The notes under the pieces are model-generated. The model searched no databases. It saw only the letters and a program-made list of their open reading frames with translations, and was not told where the DNA came from. Source: Rheinheimera oceanensis (GTDB lineage: Bacteria; Pseudomonadota; Gammaproteobacteria; Enterobacterales; Alteromonadaceae). Taken from it: DNA of 55,085 nt. Positions 6,562 to 17,346 of this stretch are shown one piece after another (the stretch's first letter is position 1; every line of letters begins with the position of its first letter). Location of the stretch: positions 1 through 55,085 of the forward strand of contig NZ_JAGPNM010000014.1 in the NCBI RefSeq assembly GCF_018831085.1, read 5' to 3'. The position numbers and the translations under genes were made by a program.

Positions 6562-8199
6562 TTAAGCTTTCTTGGTATGTAAGCCTTTCTTTTCCATACC
6601 TTTGTAGATGTATAACATCTGTGCCAGTGAAATCAGGTTACTGACAAACCAGTACAGTACCAGGCCACTTGGGAACCAGAGGAAGAATACTGAGAACGCC
6701 ACCGGCATCCACATCATGATCTTCTGCTGCATTGGGTCAGTTACCTGCATTGGCGTTAGCTTTTGCATTAAGAACATACTGGCGCCGAATAGCACTGGTA
6801 ATACGTAGTACGGATCTTTTGCCGATAAGTCATCAATCCACAGCATAAAGGGGGCGTGGCGCAGCTCTACGCTTTCCACAAATACCCAGTACAGTGCCAG
6901 GAAAATCGGCATCTGGATCAGCATTGGTAAACAGCCACCCATAGGGTTAACTTTTTCTTTGCGATACAGTTCCATCATCGCCGGGCCCATTTTTTGCCGG
7001 TCGTCTTTGTAGCGTGCCTGCAGCTCTTCAATTTTGGGCTTTAAGTTACGCATCTTCGCCATAGATTCGTACTGCACTTTAGTCAGTGGGTACATAACAC
7101 CTTTAACGATGATGGTGATACAGATAATCGCCAGCCCCCAGTTCACCACAAAGCCCTGAATGGTTGTCAGTAACCAGAACAGTGGCTGTGAAATAAACCA
7201 CAGGAAGCCGTAATCTACGGTTAAATCTAAACCGTTGGCCAGTTTTGCCAGATTGTCCTGGTTTTTCGGGCCGGCGTAAAAGGTGCTGCTTAAGGTAGCT
7301 TCGGCACCCGGTTCAATATTTACTGTCGGGCCCTTAGAGCCGATAACGCCCTGGCCGCTACGCACCATGCTGTATAGCTGATTGTCAGCTTGTTGATCCG
7401 GTACCCAGGCAGAAACAAAGTAGTGTTCCAGCATGGCAACCCAGCCGCCGTTAGTGGCTTCAAGCAGGTTCTTTTTCTGCATATCACCAAAGTCGTACTT
7501 AGTATAACGCTCAGAGGTAGTACCAAAGGCTGCGCCACGGTAAATCGGCATCATCATGCTGCTGCTTTCACCGTTATCGATGGTTTGCACCAGGTGCTGG
7601 TATGGCTGCACCGTTTTTACTTCGTCACTTTGGTTTTGAATAAAATATTCTACCCGGACATCATATTGGCCAGCGGTAAAGGTAAAACGTTTTTCAATTT
7701 GCAGGCCGTTGTGGTTAAACAGTAACGGTACTACTAACTCGGTTGCACCTTCGGCCAGGGTATAGCTATTTTGTGCGCTGCTATAAACCGGGCGAGGGTT
7801 GCGGCTGTCGTCCGGGCCATCGCGGCCAATCAGGCCACTTTGTGCCACATACTCAAAACCCGGCAGGCGGCGCATTAAGGGGTAAGCGTCACCGGCACCT
7901 TTGTTTAGCTCAAAGGCGGGCAGTTGCAGATCAATAATATCGCCACCACGGCTGTCAATGCTCAGTTGCATCACGTCAGTGCTGATACGGATAGTGCGTG
8001 CAGCTGCGGCTACAGCAGTAGCCGGTTGTTCGGCATCAGCGGTGGTTAGCTGTAAATCAGCTGAACTACTGCCAACGCTCTGGCTTTGCTGTGTTACCGG
8101 GGCGACTGGTTTTGGTGCAGTGTAAATATTCCACTGCTGCCAAAGTAAAAAACTGACCAGTGCCAGGCCAATAACTAATAAACTACGTTGTGATTCCAT
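6562..8199 (-). CDS. yidC: Membrane protein insertase YidC
   Basis: Inserts and folds inner-membrane proteins alone or with SecYEG. The 545-residue protein has an N-terminal membrane anchor (LLVIGLALVSFLLW), a low-complexity linker, the large periplasmic beta-domain (about 60-340) and the conserved five-helix core. The core includes the cytoplasmic hairpin (KPKIEELQARYKDD) and the MGGCLPMLIQMPIFLALYW region. The C-terminal tail is lysine-rich. Length is typical for Gram-negative YidC (~548). It lies 3 bp after yidD in the conserved rpmH-rnpA-yidD-yidC order, so all four are probably one transcript ending at the terminator at 6376-6405. Confidence 0.98.
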   Translation of the reverse strand: MESQRSLLVIGLALVSFLLWQQWNIYTAPKPVAPVTQQSQSVGSSSADLQLTTADAEQPATAVAAAARTIRISTDVMQLSIDSRGGDIIDLQLPAFELNKGAGDAYPLMRRLPGFEYVAQSGLIGRDGPDDSRNPRPVYSSAQNSYTLAEGATELVVPLLFNHNGLQIEKRFTFTAGQYDVRVEYFIQNQSDEVKTVQPYQHLVQTIDNGESSSMMMPIYRGAAFGTTSERYTKYDFGDMQKKNLLEATNGGWVAMLEHYFVSAWVPDQQADNQLYSMVRSGQGVIGSKGPTVNIEPGAEATLSSTFYAGPKNQDNLAKLANGLDLTVDYGFLWFISQPLFWLLTTIQGFVVNWGLAIICITIIVKGVMYPLTKVQYESMAKMRNLKPKIEELQARYKDDRQKMGPAMMELYRKEKVNPMGGCLPMLIQMPIFLALYWVFVESVELRHAPFMLWIDDLSAKDPYYVLPVLFGASMFLMQKLTPMQVTDPMQQKIMMWMPVAFSVFFLWFPSGLVLYWFVSNLISLAQMLYIYKGMEKKGLHTKKA

Positions 8200-8202
8200 G
8201 GC

Positions 8203-8466
8203 TTAGCTTTTCTCATTGTGCTTTTCAGGAACAGGATCATCACCGCCTGCATGAAAGGGGTGACATTTTAATAAACGTTTCGCTGCTAACCAACTGCCTT
8301 TTACTATGCCAAAGCGTTCTATCGCAGTAATAGCGTAATGTGAACAGGTTGGATGAAAACGGCAGCTAGGCCCGAACAGTGGGCTAATCAGTCTCTGGTA
8401 ACCGCGCAGCAGCGTTAACGCTATGCTGACAGCGAAGCGGTGTACTGGCGAGCGATTTTGCGCCAT
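8203..8466 (-). CDS. yidD: Membrane protein insertion efficiency factor YidD
   Basis: A small 87-residue protein of the YidD family with the diagnostic core YQRLISPLFGPSCRFHPTCS and HYAITAIERFG, including the conserved cysteines. It has an amphipathic N-terminus and associates with the inner membrane, where it helps YidC-dependent insertion. It overlaps the end of rnpA by 46 bp in another frame, a known arrangement that couples the genes, and stops 3 bp before yidC. Confidence 0.95.
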   Translation of the reverse strand: MAQNRSPVHRFAVSIALTLLRGYQRLISPLFGPSCRFHPTCSHYAITAIERFGIVKGSWLAAKRLLKCHPFHAGGDDPVPEKHNEKS

Positions 8467-8789
8467 AACTTTTCCAGTTGCCTCTGTAATTCATCATTAG
8501 CTGTGTTGCTAATATCACCTTTTACCATCAGTACCAAATCGACACCAGGCAACTCATGTTGATGCAAACGAAAGCTGTTACGCACGCAGCGCTTGATGCG
8601 GTTGCGTTGCACGGCTAATTTAACACGTTTTTTTGCGATAGTAAGGCCTAATCGGGGATGAGGCAGATGATTGGCTTTTGCCAGGATGGTGAACAGCGGG
8701 GAAGAAACCCGAAAAGGAAGTTGGAAAACGTTATCGAATTGACCGGGAGTTAACAGTCGTAACTCCCGGCCGAATTTCAAGCTGACCAC
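8421..8789 (-). CDS. rnpA: Ribonuclease P protein component
   Basis: Protein subunit of RNase P, which trims tRNA 5' leaders together with the RNA subunit rnpB. The 122-residue product has the basic RNR motif region (RNRIKRCVRNSFR) and the LGLTIAKKRVKLAV strand characteristic of RnpA. The start is GTG at 8787-8789 (MVSLKFGRELRLL), consistent with the family N-terminus. It lies 18 bp after rpmH and overlaps yidD. Confidence 0.96.
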   Translation of the reverse strand: MVSLKFGRELRLLTPGQFDNVFQLPFRVSSPLFTILAKANHLPHPRLGLTIAKKRVKLAVQRNRIKRCVRNSFRLHQHELPGVDLVLMVKGDISNTANDELQRQLEKLWRKIARQYTASLSA

Positions 8790-8807
8790 GCAGCGGTTAA
8801 CAGCTAA

Positions 8808-8945
8808 TTAAGCTGATAAACGCTGACGGCCTTTAGCACGACGACGCGCTAATACCTGACGACCACCTTTGGTAGCCATACGTGCACGGAAACCGTGATT
8901 ACGCTTGCGCTTTAATACGCTTGGTTGAAAAGTTCTTTTACTCAT
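8808..8945 (-). CDS. rpmH: 50S ribosomal protein L34
   Basis: A 45-codon gene on the minus strand encoding MSKRTFQPSVLKRKRNHGFR and then the invariant RARMATKGGRQVLARRRAKG part, ending in RQRLSA. It is almost identical to E. coli L34 with one extra N-terminal Ser. L34 is a very basic protein of the large ribosomal subunit. It is first in the rpmH-rnpA-yidD-yidC cluster. A perfect 12-bp inverted repeat lies in its leader, 21 nt upstream of the start. Confidence 0.98.
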   Translation of the reverse strand: MSKRTFQPSVLKRKRNHGFRARMATKGGRQVLARRRAKGRQRLSA

Positions 8946-8966
8946 AATTTCATCCGTCCGGTCGAA

Positions 8967-9001
8967 ATATTTACTAAAGGTTTCTGTGTTTTAGTAAATA
9001 T
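8967..9001 (-). promoter_or_regulatory. Perfect 12-bp inverted repeat in rpmH leader
   Basis: atatttactaaa (8967-8978) and tttagtaaatat (8990-9001) are perfect inverted copies around an 11-nt spacer. As RNA this is a stable hairpin ending 21 nt before the rpmH ATG. As DNA it is a good operator. There is no T-run suited to termination. Confidence 0.6.
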
Positions 9002-9299
9002 ACCAAAACGCAGCTGACAAAAATGAGCGCGAATTTTAAGTAGTCTGTAGCTTAAAGTCAATCTGATCCTGTGTTTTATTGCGCTGCGATCATTGTCGAT
9101 CCTGTTTTTCTTAAAGTTTTCCACAGGTAAGTTGGGGTTACCTGAATAAAGTGTGGGTTATTTTGCTTTTAGCTTAAATTATTTGGGCAAAAAGCAGGGG
9201 TATTATGAAAAGGTATAAGAGAAATTAGCTGATATATAACAATGTATTACAGTTATTTTTTTTGCCAATGTGCTAATTTGCAAAAGTCAATATTGAAGT

Positions 9300-9308
9300 T
9301 GTGGATAA
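9300..9308 (-). promoter_or_regulatory. DnaA box
   Basis: TGTGGATAA on the plus strand is the exact complement of the consensus box TTATCCACA. It lies 74 bp before dnaA, placed for DnaA autoregulation or origin binding. Confidence 0.75.
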
Positions 9309-9381
9309 GATAGTACCATAATGTGCGCTTCGTTAACTTACGCCAGCCTTTTTAATCATAATAACTAAGGCTTCAGGAGAT

Positions 9382-10755
9382 ATGGTGTATCAGTCCGTTT
9401 GGCAAAATTGCCTGCAAGCGCTGCAAGCCGAGTTACCCGCGCAGCATTTCAGTATGTGGATCCGCCCACTGCAAGCTGACAGTTCTGACACAGGGCTTAC
9501 CTTATACGCGCCAAACCGCTTTGTGCTGGATTGGGTGCGCGAGAAGTACCTAAACCGGATCATGGAGCTGATCCACGACTATTGCGGTGATGACGCGCCA
9601 CGCCTGAAGTTTGACGTAGGTTCAAGCCAGGCTAATAAAGCCCGTTCAAGCACCCCGGCACCGGCACTGGCCGTTGCACCTCAGGCTGAAAGGGTTGTTA
9701 AAGAAGTGCCGGAACCGGCACCTAAAACCATTGTTACCAGTAATGTACGTGCCAATTACACCTTTACGAATTTCGTTGAGGGTAAGTCTAACCAACTGGC
9801 ACGCGCTGCAGCCAGCCAGGTAGCCGATAACCCCGGCACGGCTTATAACCCGCTGTTTATTTACGGTGGTACCGGTTTGGGTAAAACCCACTTATTACAT
9901 GCGGTAGGTAATGGCATACTGGCAAAAAAACCGGATGCCAAAGTGATTTATATGCACTCTGAGCGCTTTGTGCAGGATATGGTAAAAGCCTTACAAAACA
10001 ATGCTATAGAAGAGTTTAAGCGTTATTACCGTTCGGTAGATGCCCTGCTTATCGATGACATTCAGTTTTTTGCCAATAAAGAGCGCTCACAGGAAGAGTT
10101 TTTCCATACCTTTAATGCGCTGCTTGAAGGTAACCAGCAAATTATCCTTACCAGCGATCGTTATCCGAAAGAAATAGATGGCGTGGAAGACAGGCTTAAA
10201 TCGCGTTTTGGTTGGGGCTTAACTATTGCTATCGAACCGCCGGAGCTGGAAACCCGGGTGGCGATCCTGATGCGAAAGGCGCACGAAAACCAAATTCGTT
10301 TACCCGAAGAAGTGGCATTTTTTATTGCCAAGCGCTTACGCTCTAACGTGCGCGAACTTGAAGGCGCGTTGAACCGGGTTATTGCTAACGCCAACTTTAC
10401 CGGCCGGCCTATTACTATCGACTTTGTTCGTGAAGCTCTGCGCGATTTGCTGGCATTGCAGGACAAACTGGTTACCATCGAAAATATCCAGAAAACGGTG
10501 GCTGAGTATTATAAAATCCGCGTTGCCGATTTACTGTCAAAGCGCCGTTCGCGCTCGGTAGCACGGCCGCGGCAAATGGCGATGGCGTTGTCAAAAGAGC
10601 TGACCAACCACAGCTTGCCGGAAATTGGCGATGCTTTTGGCGGGCGCGACCATACCACAGTGCTGCATGCCTGTCGTAAGATCGAGTCGCTAAAAGAAGA
10701 AACGCACGAAATAAAAGAAGACTTCCAGAATTTAATCCGTACTTTGTCATCGTAA
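9382..10755 (+). CDS. dnaA: Chromosomal replication initiator DnaA
   Basis: AAA+ initiator that binds DnaA boxes and melts oriC. The 457-residue protein shows domain I (VWQNCLQALQAELPAQHFSM), a Pro/Ala-rich linker (about 85-120), and domain III with Walker A GGTGLGKTH and Walker B ALLIDDIQFF. Domain IV carries the signature GGRDHTTVLHACRKI. Length is close to E. coli (467). The first ATG (9382) is only 2 nt from AGGAG (9375-9379). The next codon, GTG at 9385, has better spacing and GTG is the E. coli start, so the true start may be one codon later. Confidence 0.98.
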   Translation: MVYQSVWQNCLQALQAELPAQHFSMWIRPLQADSSDTGLTLYAPNRFVLDWVREKYLNRIMELIHDYCGDDAPRLKFDVGSSQANKARSSTPAPALAVAPQAERVVKEVPEPAPKTIVTSNVRANYTFTNFVEGKSNQLARAAASQVADNPGTAYNPLFIYGGTGLGKTHLLHAVGNGILAKKPDAKVIYMHSERFVQDMVKALQNNAIEEFKRYYRSVDALLIDDIQFFANKERSQEEFFHTFNALLEGNQQIILTSDRYPKEIDGVEDRLKSRFGWGLTIAIEPPELETRVAILMRKAHENQIRLPEEVAFFIAKRLRSNVRELEGALNRVIANANFTGRPITIDFVREALRDLLALQDKLVTIENIQKTVAEYYKIRVADLLSKRRSRSVARPRQMAMALSKELTNHSLPEIGDAFGGRDHTTVLHACRKIESLKEETHEIKEDFQNLIRTLSS

Positions 10756-10767
10756 AGGGACGTGGTC

Positions 10768-11871
10768 ATGCAATTTACTATCAACAGAGATGCCTTACTT
10801 AAACCCTTACAAATGGTGTCTGGCGCTATAGAGCGCCGCCATACGCTGCCTATTTTATCTAACGTATTACTGGAAGTAACCGAAGCAGCCTTGTCGCTTA
10901 CCGGCACCGATTTAGAAGTAGAACTGGTTGCTACTACCGACGCCCTTACTGTACAAAGCCCTGGCCGCATTACCGTGCCGGCAAAAAAGTTGCTCGATAT
11001 ATGTCGCAGCCTGCCGGAAGGTTCGGATATACGGGTACAGCTGCAGGGCGATAACTGCATTCTTACCTGCGGTAAAACCAAGTTTACCTTATCTACCTTA
11101 AGTGCCTCGGAGTACCCTAACCTGGAAAGCTGGCAGGGGGAGGTAGATATTCAGCTAACGCGGATGCAACTGCGCAAGTTATTAGACGACACCGCCTTTT
11201 CAATGGCGAATCAGGATGTAAGGTATTACTTAAACGGTTTGCTGTTTGAGGTAGATAACGGGGCAGTAAAAGCAGTAGCTACCGATGGCCATCGTTTGGC
11301 GTTAAGCGGCCTTGATTTACCGGGCCTGACGGCGCAGCAAAAGCAAATTATTATACCGCGCAAAGGCGTGCTTGAGGTTATGCGTTTACTGGCCAGCGAT
11401 GACCAGCTTATTACGTTGAGTTTAGGCCAAAACCATATTCGCCTGACAGACAGCAACTATGTATTTAGTAGCAAGCTGATTGATGGCCGTTTCCCCGATT
11501 ATCGCCGGGTATTGCCGCGTAACAGCAATAAGCTGGTTACCGCGCACCGCAGCGTATTAAAAGATGCCTGTACCCGGGCGTCTATTTTATCGAATGAAAA
11601 ATACCGCGGTGTGCGTTTTACGCTAACCAGTGGCGAGCTGCAAATTGTAGCCAACAACCCCGAGCACGAGCAGGCCGAAGAAATTATTGAAGTAGAATAC
11701 CAGGGCGACAACCTGGAAATAGGCTTTAATGTTGGCTACCTGCTGGATGTACTCAATACCTTAGCTACTGATTTAGTGGTGCTACACCTGAATGATGCTA
11801 ACTCCAGCGCGCTGGTTGAGGGCGTTGGTAATATTGGGGCTTCCTACGTTGTTATGCCAATGCGCCTGTAA
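10768..11871 (+). CDS. dnaN: DNA polymerase III beta sliding clamp
   Basis: Ring-shaped processivity clamp for DNA polymerases, binding RecF-pathway and mismatch-repair proteins too. Starting at ATG 10768 the protein is 367 residues (E. coli 366) and begins MQFTINRDALLKPLQ, matching the family. An upstream in-frame GTG at 10762 is less likely because AAAGGGA (10754-10760) sits 7 nt before the ATG. Three repeated clamp domains fit the length. The C-terminus ends YVVMPMRL, the usual clamp tail. It is 12 bp after dnaA in the classical dnaA-dnaN-recF-gyrB operon. Confidence 0.98.
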   Translation: MQFTINRDALLKPLQMVSGAIERRHTLPILSNVLLEVTEAALSLTGTDLEVELVATTDALTVQSPGRITVPAKKLLDICRSLPEGSDIRVQLQGDNCILTCGKTKFTLSTLSASEYPNLESWQGEVDIQLTRMQLRKLLDDTAFSMANQDVRYYLNGLLFEVDNGAVKAVATDGHRLALSGLDLPGLTAQQKQIIIPRKGVLEVMRLLASDDQLITLSLGQNHIRLTDSNYVFSSKLIDGRFPDYRRVLPRNSNKLVTAHRSVLKDACTRASILSNEKYRGVRFTLTSGELQIVANNPEHEQAEEIIEVEYQGDNLEIGFNVGYLLDVLNTLATDLVVLHLNDANSSALVEGVGNIGASYVVMPMRL

Positions 11872-11873
11872 TT

Positions 11874-12969
11874 ATGTCACTGTTGTCAGTTAGCGCCAGT
11901 CAGTTTCGCAATCTGACGGCAGTGTCGTTAAGCGCGCATGCTCAGTTTAATTTAATTATTGGTATGAACGGCAGCGGCAAAACCAGTTTGCTTGAAGCCA
12001 TTTATTATTTGGCTCATGGCCGCTCATTTCGTACCAGCCGGGCACAGCGTTTAGTGCAGCACGATGCCGAAGCTTTTGTTATTCATGCTAAGGTGTCTGC
12101 ACAGCAACAGGTGCACAGTTTAGGTTTACAGCGTGATAAGCAGGGTGAGTTGGTATTGCGGCTTAATGGTGCTAACGTAAACCGGCTGGCCGAGTTTGCC
12201 AGCTTGTTGCCGGTGCAGCTCATCACACCAGACAGCTTTCGGTTATTTTTTGGTGGGCCAAAAGAACGGCGGCAGTTTTTCGATATGGGATTGTTCCACG
12301 TGGAACCTGCTTTTTTCGACAGCTGGCTGCGTTTTAATAAAGTGCTCAAACAACGCAATGCGTTACTGAAAACCAGCCGCCAGTACGACAGCCAGTTCGA
12401 GTTTTGGGATCAGCAGTTTGTATTACTGGCGTTTGAACTGCAGCAGCTGCGCCTACAATATGTCAGCCAGCTGGAAGCTGCGTTTCGGCAGCTTACCGGC
12501 AGTGATGAATTAATGCAGCAGCTTAGCTTTCAGCTGCAGCAGGGCTGGCCAGAAAAGATAAGTCAGCCTGCAGAACTACTGCAGTTATTGCAACAAAGCT
12601 TTAGCCAGGACAGCCGTATGGGGTTTACCCAATACGGGCCGCAGAAGGCTGATTTAAAGATTAAGAAAGACCAATGGGCAGCAGAAGAAGTGTTATCCCG
12701 TGGTCAGTTAAAAGTGTTATTATTTGCGCTTAAAATTGCGCAAAACAACGTAATTCGTGACAACGGCCAAAAGCAACCGCTGTTGTTAATCGATGATTTG
12801 GCGTCGGAGTTAGATCAAGAATCAACCCGGCAGATTTTTAGTTACTTACGCGATATAAACTCACAGGTTTTTATTACTGCAATTAACGCTGAACAGGTTT
12901 CACCTTTTATCACCGCCGGACAATTGGCGATGTTTCACGTGGAACATGGGCAGCTAACAGCACGGACAG

Positions 12970-12992
<23 letters not shown>
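11874..12992 (+). CDS. recF: DNA replication/repair protein RecF
   Basis: SMC-like ATPase that helps RecOR load RecA at gaps. The 372-residue protein has Walker A GMNGSGKTS near residue 30, an ABC-type signature LSRGQLK near residue 275 and Walker B LLLIDDLASELD near residue 300. Length matches the family (~360). It starts 2 bp after dnaN, and its 3' end overlaps the start of gyrB by 23 bp. The middle region is rich in Gln and Leu. Confidence 0.97.
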
Positions 12993-15393
<2,401 letters not shown>

Positions 15394-15420
15394 TCAGATT
15401 GTAATCTGATATGTAATCGA

Positions 15421-15448
15421 AAACGGGCCTGTGGGCCCGTTTCTATTT
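15421..15448. terminator. Bidirectional terminator gyrB / winged-helix gene
   Basis: aaacgggcc (15421-15429), a 4-nt loop, then ggcccgttt (15434-15442): a 9-bp perfect stem with T-rich flanks on both sides. It serves gyrB and the convergent regulator gene, whose stop is at 15443. Confidence 0.8.
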
Positions 15449-15991
15449 CTGTCCGATGGTAACTTCGGGTTCGGCGTAGTAATAACCCACACCGTACATG
15501 GTATGAATAAACTGCAGTTTGGGATAGAGCTGGCGGTGTTTGGCGCGTAGTTTGCGGATATGGCAATCTATGGTGCGCTCGCAAATATCTGGGTAGTCGC
15601 TGTAGCTGCTGTCAATCAGATGGCTGCGGCTAAACACCTGCCTGGGGTGGGTGGCCATTAACTGATGAAAGTTAAATTCCAGTTTGGTTAGCTTTACCGA
15701 TTGCTGTGGCGAACTTAGCGTAAAGCGCAGACTGTCCATCACCAGCAGTGGTGGCGGTTGTTGGCTGCCGGGTGCAACAACCACTGCAGCCGGGCCTGTC
15801 AGAGATTTTAAGTGTGAGCTTAAATCGCCAAGTACACCGTTTAATTCAGTGATTTGTGCTGCCATGCGCTGATAGAGATCTGGCGGAATATCAGATTTAC
15901 GTACCTGTTGTTCCAGCAGCGAAACCAGCAAAAACGCTTTCTGTGAAAGCTGCGCGCCTTCATGATTATCCGTTTTATCTGTCACTATCAT
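15443..15991 (-). CDS. Winged-helix (OmpR/PhoB C-terminal type) regulator without receiver
   Basis: From ATG 15991, which has GGAGG 4 nt upstream, the protein is 182 residues. A longer frame to 16012 lacks such a site. The N-terminal ~75 residues are helical without a phosphoacceptor receiver. The C-terminal ~100 residues match the OmpR/PhoB DNA-binding fold: LTKLEFNFHQLMATHPRQVFSRSHLI, RTIDCHIRKLRAKH and IHTMYGVGYYY. It is therefore a one-component regulator. It is divergent from flgH-flgP-flgT, with 156 bp between the starts, so local control of those genes is possible but unproven. Confidence 0.8.
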   Translation of the reverse strand: MIVTDKTDNHEGAQLSQKAFLLVSLLEQQVRKSDIPPDLYQRMAAQITELNGVLGDLSSHLKSLTGPAAVVVAPGSQQPPPLLVMDSLRFTLSSPQQSVKLTKLEFNFHQLMATHPRQVFSRSHLIDSSYSDYPDICERTIDCHIRKLRAKHRQLYPKLQFIHTMYGVGYYYAEPEVTIGQK

Positions 15992-16147
15992 CACACCTCC
16001 GGAAAACAACACTATGAACGAAAACTGAATAATGTGAAGGCTATTTTACCTTTATTAACGCTTTTCCCTGATCTTTCCATAATTTTTCCATATTGTTTCG
16101 CTAACCTGACACTGGCTGAATACGGCTTGGGTAAGGTACTAATAGCG

Positions 16148-16900
16148 ATGAACAAATATCTTGTTAGCTTAATGCTAAGCATAAATACATTAACGGCGTG
16201 CTCTGCTTTTAATGACACAGCACCACCTGCCGGTTTGGAAGACAGAGTAAAGCCTGAAGCCGGCTTGCCAGTGTCAAAACTGGACAAACCGGACCCGGAT
16301 GATCCTTACTATGCTGCGCTGGAGCCTGAGCCGGAAGTTATGCCGCTAAAAAGAAATGGCTCGTTGTTTAACCCCGACCGGCTGCACAGTTTATATGTTG
16401 AGCGCTCGCATTTTAAGGCTGGCGATATAGTGTCAGTGCAGTTGTCGGAATCTACCCGGGCGACCAAAAAAGGCAATACCGAACTAAAGAAAAGCTCAGA
16501 CTATAACCTGGACCCAATCCAGATCCCCGGTGGTAACCTGAAAATTGCCGGTAAAGAAGTAAACCTGGGCCTAAGCCAGGACCAACGCTTTAAAGGTGAT
16601 GGCTCAGCCAGCCAAAGCAACGACTTTGAAGGCGAGCTTACGGTAACGGTAATGCGAGTGCTGAATAACGATAACCTGCTGGTGCGCGGCGATAAGTGGA
16701 TGCTTATTAATAATGGTAAAGAATTCATAAGGTTAACTGGAATAATTCGGGCAAAAGATGTCGATAAAGATAATAAAATTAAATCGACCAAAATTGCCAA
16801 TGCCCGTATTGAATATTCTGGCACCGGTGCACTGGCTGATAGCCAGCGCCTGGGCTGGTTAACCGAAAAACTGAATAATCCTGAGCTATGGCCATTTTAA
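16148..16900 (+). CDS. flgH: Flagellar L-ring lipoprotein FlgH
   Basis: Outer-membrane L-ring protein of the flagellar basal body. Starting at ATG 16148 it is 250 residues with a lipoprotein signal: MNKYLVSLMLSINTLTACS, with lipobox LTAC and Cys18. The FlgH core follows (GSLFNPDRLHSLYVERSHFKAGDIV, then TVTVMRVLNNDNLLVRGDKW and RLTGIIRAKD), and the end is near GWLTEKLNNPELWPF. FlgH normally sits beside flgI in the main flagellar operon; here it heads a separate small operon with flgP and flgT. A longer in-frame extension upstream is not needed. It may be the only FlgH of the cell or a second copy. Confidence 0.92.
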   Translation: MNKYLVSLMLSINTLTACSAFNDTAPPAGLEDRVKPEAGLPVSKLDKPDPDDPYYAALEPEPEVMPLKRNGSLFNPDRLHSLYVERSHFKAGDIVSVQLSESTRATKKGNTELKKSSDYNLDPIQIPGGNLKIAGKEVNLGLSQDQRFKGDGSASQSNDFEGELTVTVMRVLNNDNLLVRGDKWMLINNGKEFIRLTGIIRAKDVDKDNKIKSTKIANARIEYSGTGALADSQRLGWLTEKLNNPELWPF

Positions 16901-17346
16901 ACCGTTGCCTGTTGCTGGCCTTAGCGTTGGTACTGCTTAGTGCTTGCAGTTACGAGCGCACGATCAGGTATACGCTGGAGCCACCGGAGCAAACCCTGAT
17001 ACTGGAAGCCACCGGTTATGCCGTGGTGGAATCACAACCTGGTGCCAGTTACGAAGACAAGTTACTACAGGCTATGGCCGCATCGCGCCAGGACGCGTAT
17101 CGCCAACTGGCCGAGCAGCTTTATGGTAAAAAATTAACGGCCAGCTCCAACGCCGAGCAGTCAGTGCTGCTGGAGGATACAGTGCAAAGCCAGGTGCAGG
17201 GTGTAATAAGAGGAGCTGAGCTGGTAGACGCGGCAATTGACGGTAAGTTGTTTGTTACCCGGCTAAAACTGGATACAGCGAATCTGATCACGCTACCGCA
17301 AGCCGGGCTGGCTCCGGCCGGCCCCCGGCAGAAGTGGTGGCGCTGA
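16888..17346 (+). CDS. flgP: FlgP-like flagellar lipoprotein (LPP20 family)
   Basis: A 152-residue outer-membrane lipoprotein with signal LLLALALVLLSACS (Cys20). A compact domain follows, containing ATGYAVVES and MAASRQDAYRQLAEQLYG, the latter typical of FlgP/LPP20 proteins. In Vibrio, FlgP builds the H/T-ring region around the LP ring of sheathed polar flagella. The start overlaps flgH by 13 bp and the stop overlaps the flgT start, so the three genes are translationally coupled. Confidence 0.85.
   Translation: MAILNRCLLLALALVLLSACSYERTIRYTLEPPEQTLILEATGYAVVESQPGASYEDKLLQAMAASRQDAYRQLAEQLYGKKLTASSNAEQSVLLEDTVQSQVQGVIRGAELVDAAIDGKLFVTRLKLDTANLITLPQAGLAPAGPRQKWWR

Larger units (their letters stand above)
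8946..9381. other. rpmH-dnaA spacer: promoters, DnaA box, possible oriC
   Basis: A 436-bp AT-rich spacer between divergent rpmH and dnaA. It contains a perfect DnaA box (9300-9308), a near match TTTTCCACA (9117-9125), three GATC sites within ~40 bp (about 9063-9100), and inverted repeats caggtaa/ttacctg (9124-9130, 9138-9144). A strongly AT-rich stretch runs from ~9165 to 9300. In Pseudomonas oriC is here; in E. coli, Vibrio and Shewanella it is near mnmG. So this may be the origin or only the dnaA autoregulatory region. Confidence 0.45.

Noticed and set aside
6235..6582. 115-codon plus-strand frame across the mnmE start and nested palindrome
   Set aside because: Lies opposite mnmE and the palindrome; composition is that of antisense to a GC-rich gene, with no recognisable domain.
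15962..16147. N-terminal extension of flgH
   Set aside because: It would precede a clear lipoprotein signal peptide beginning at ATG 16148 and would overlap the divergent regulator's start.
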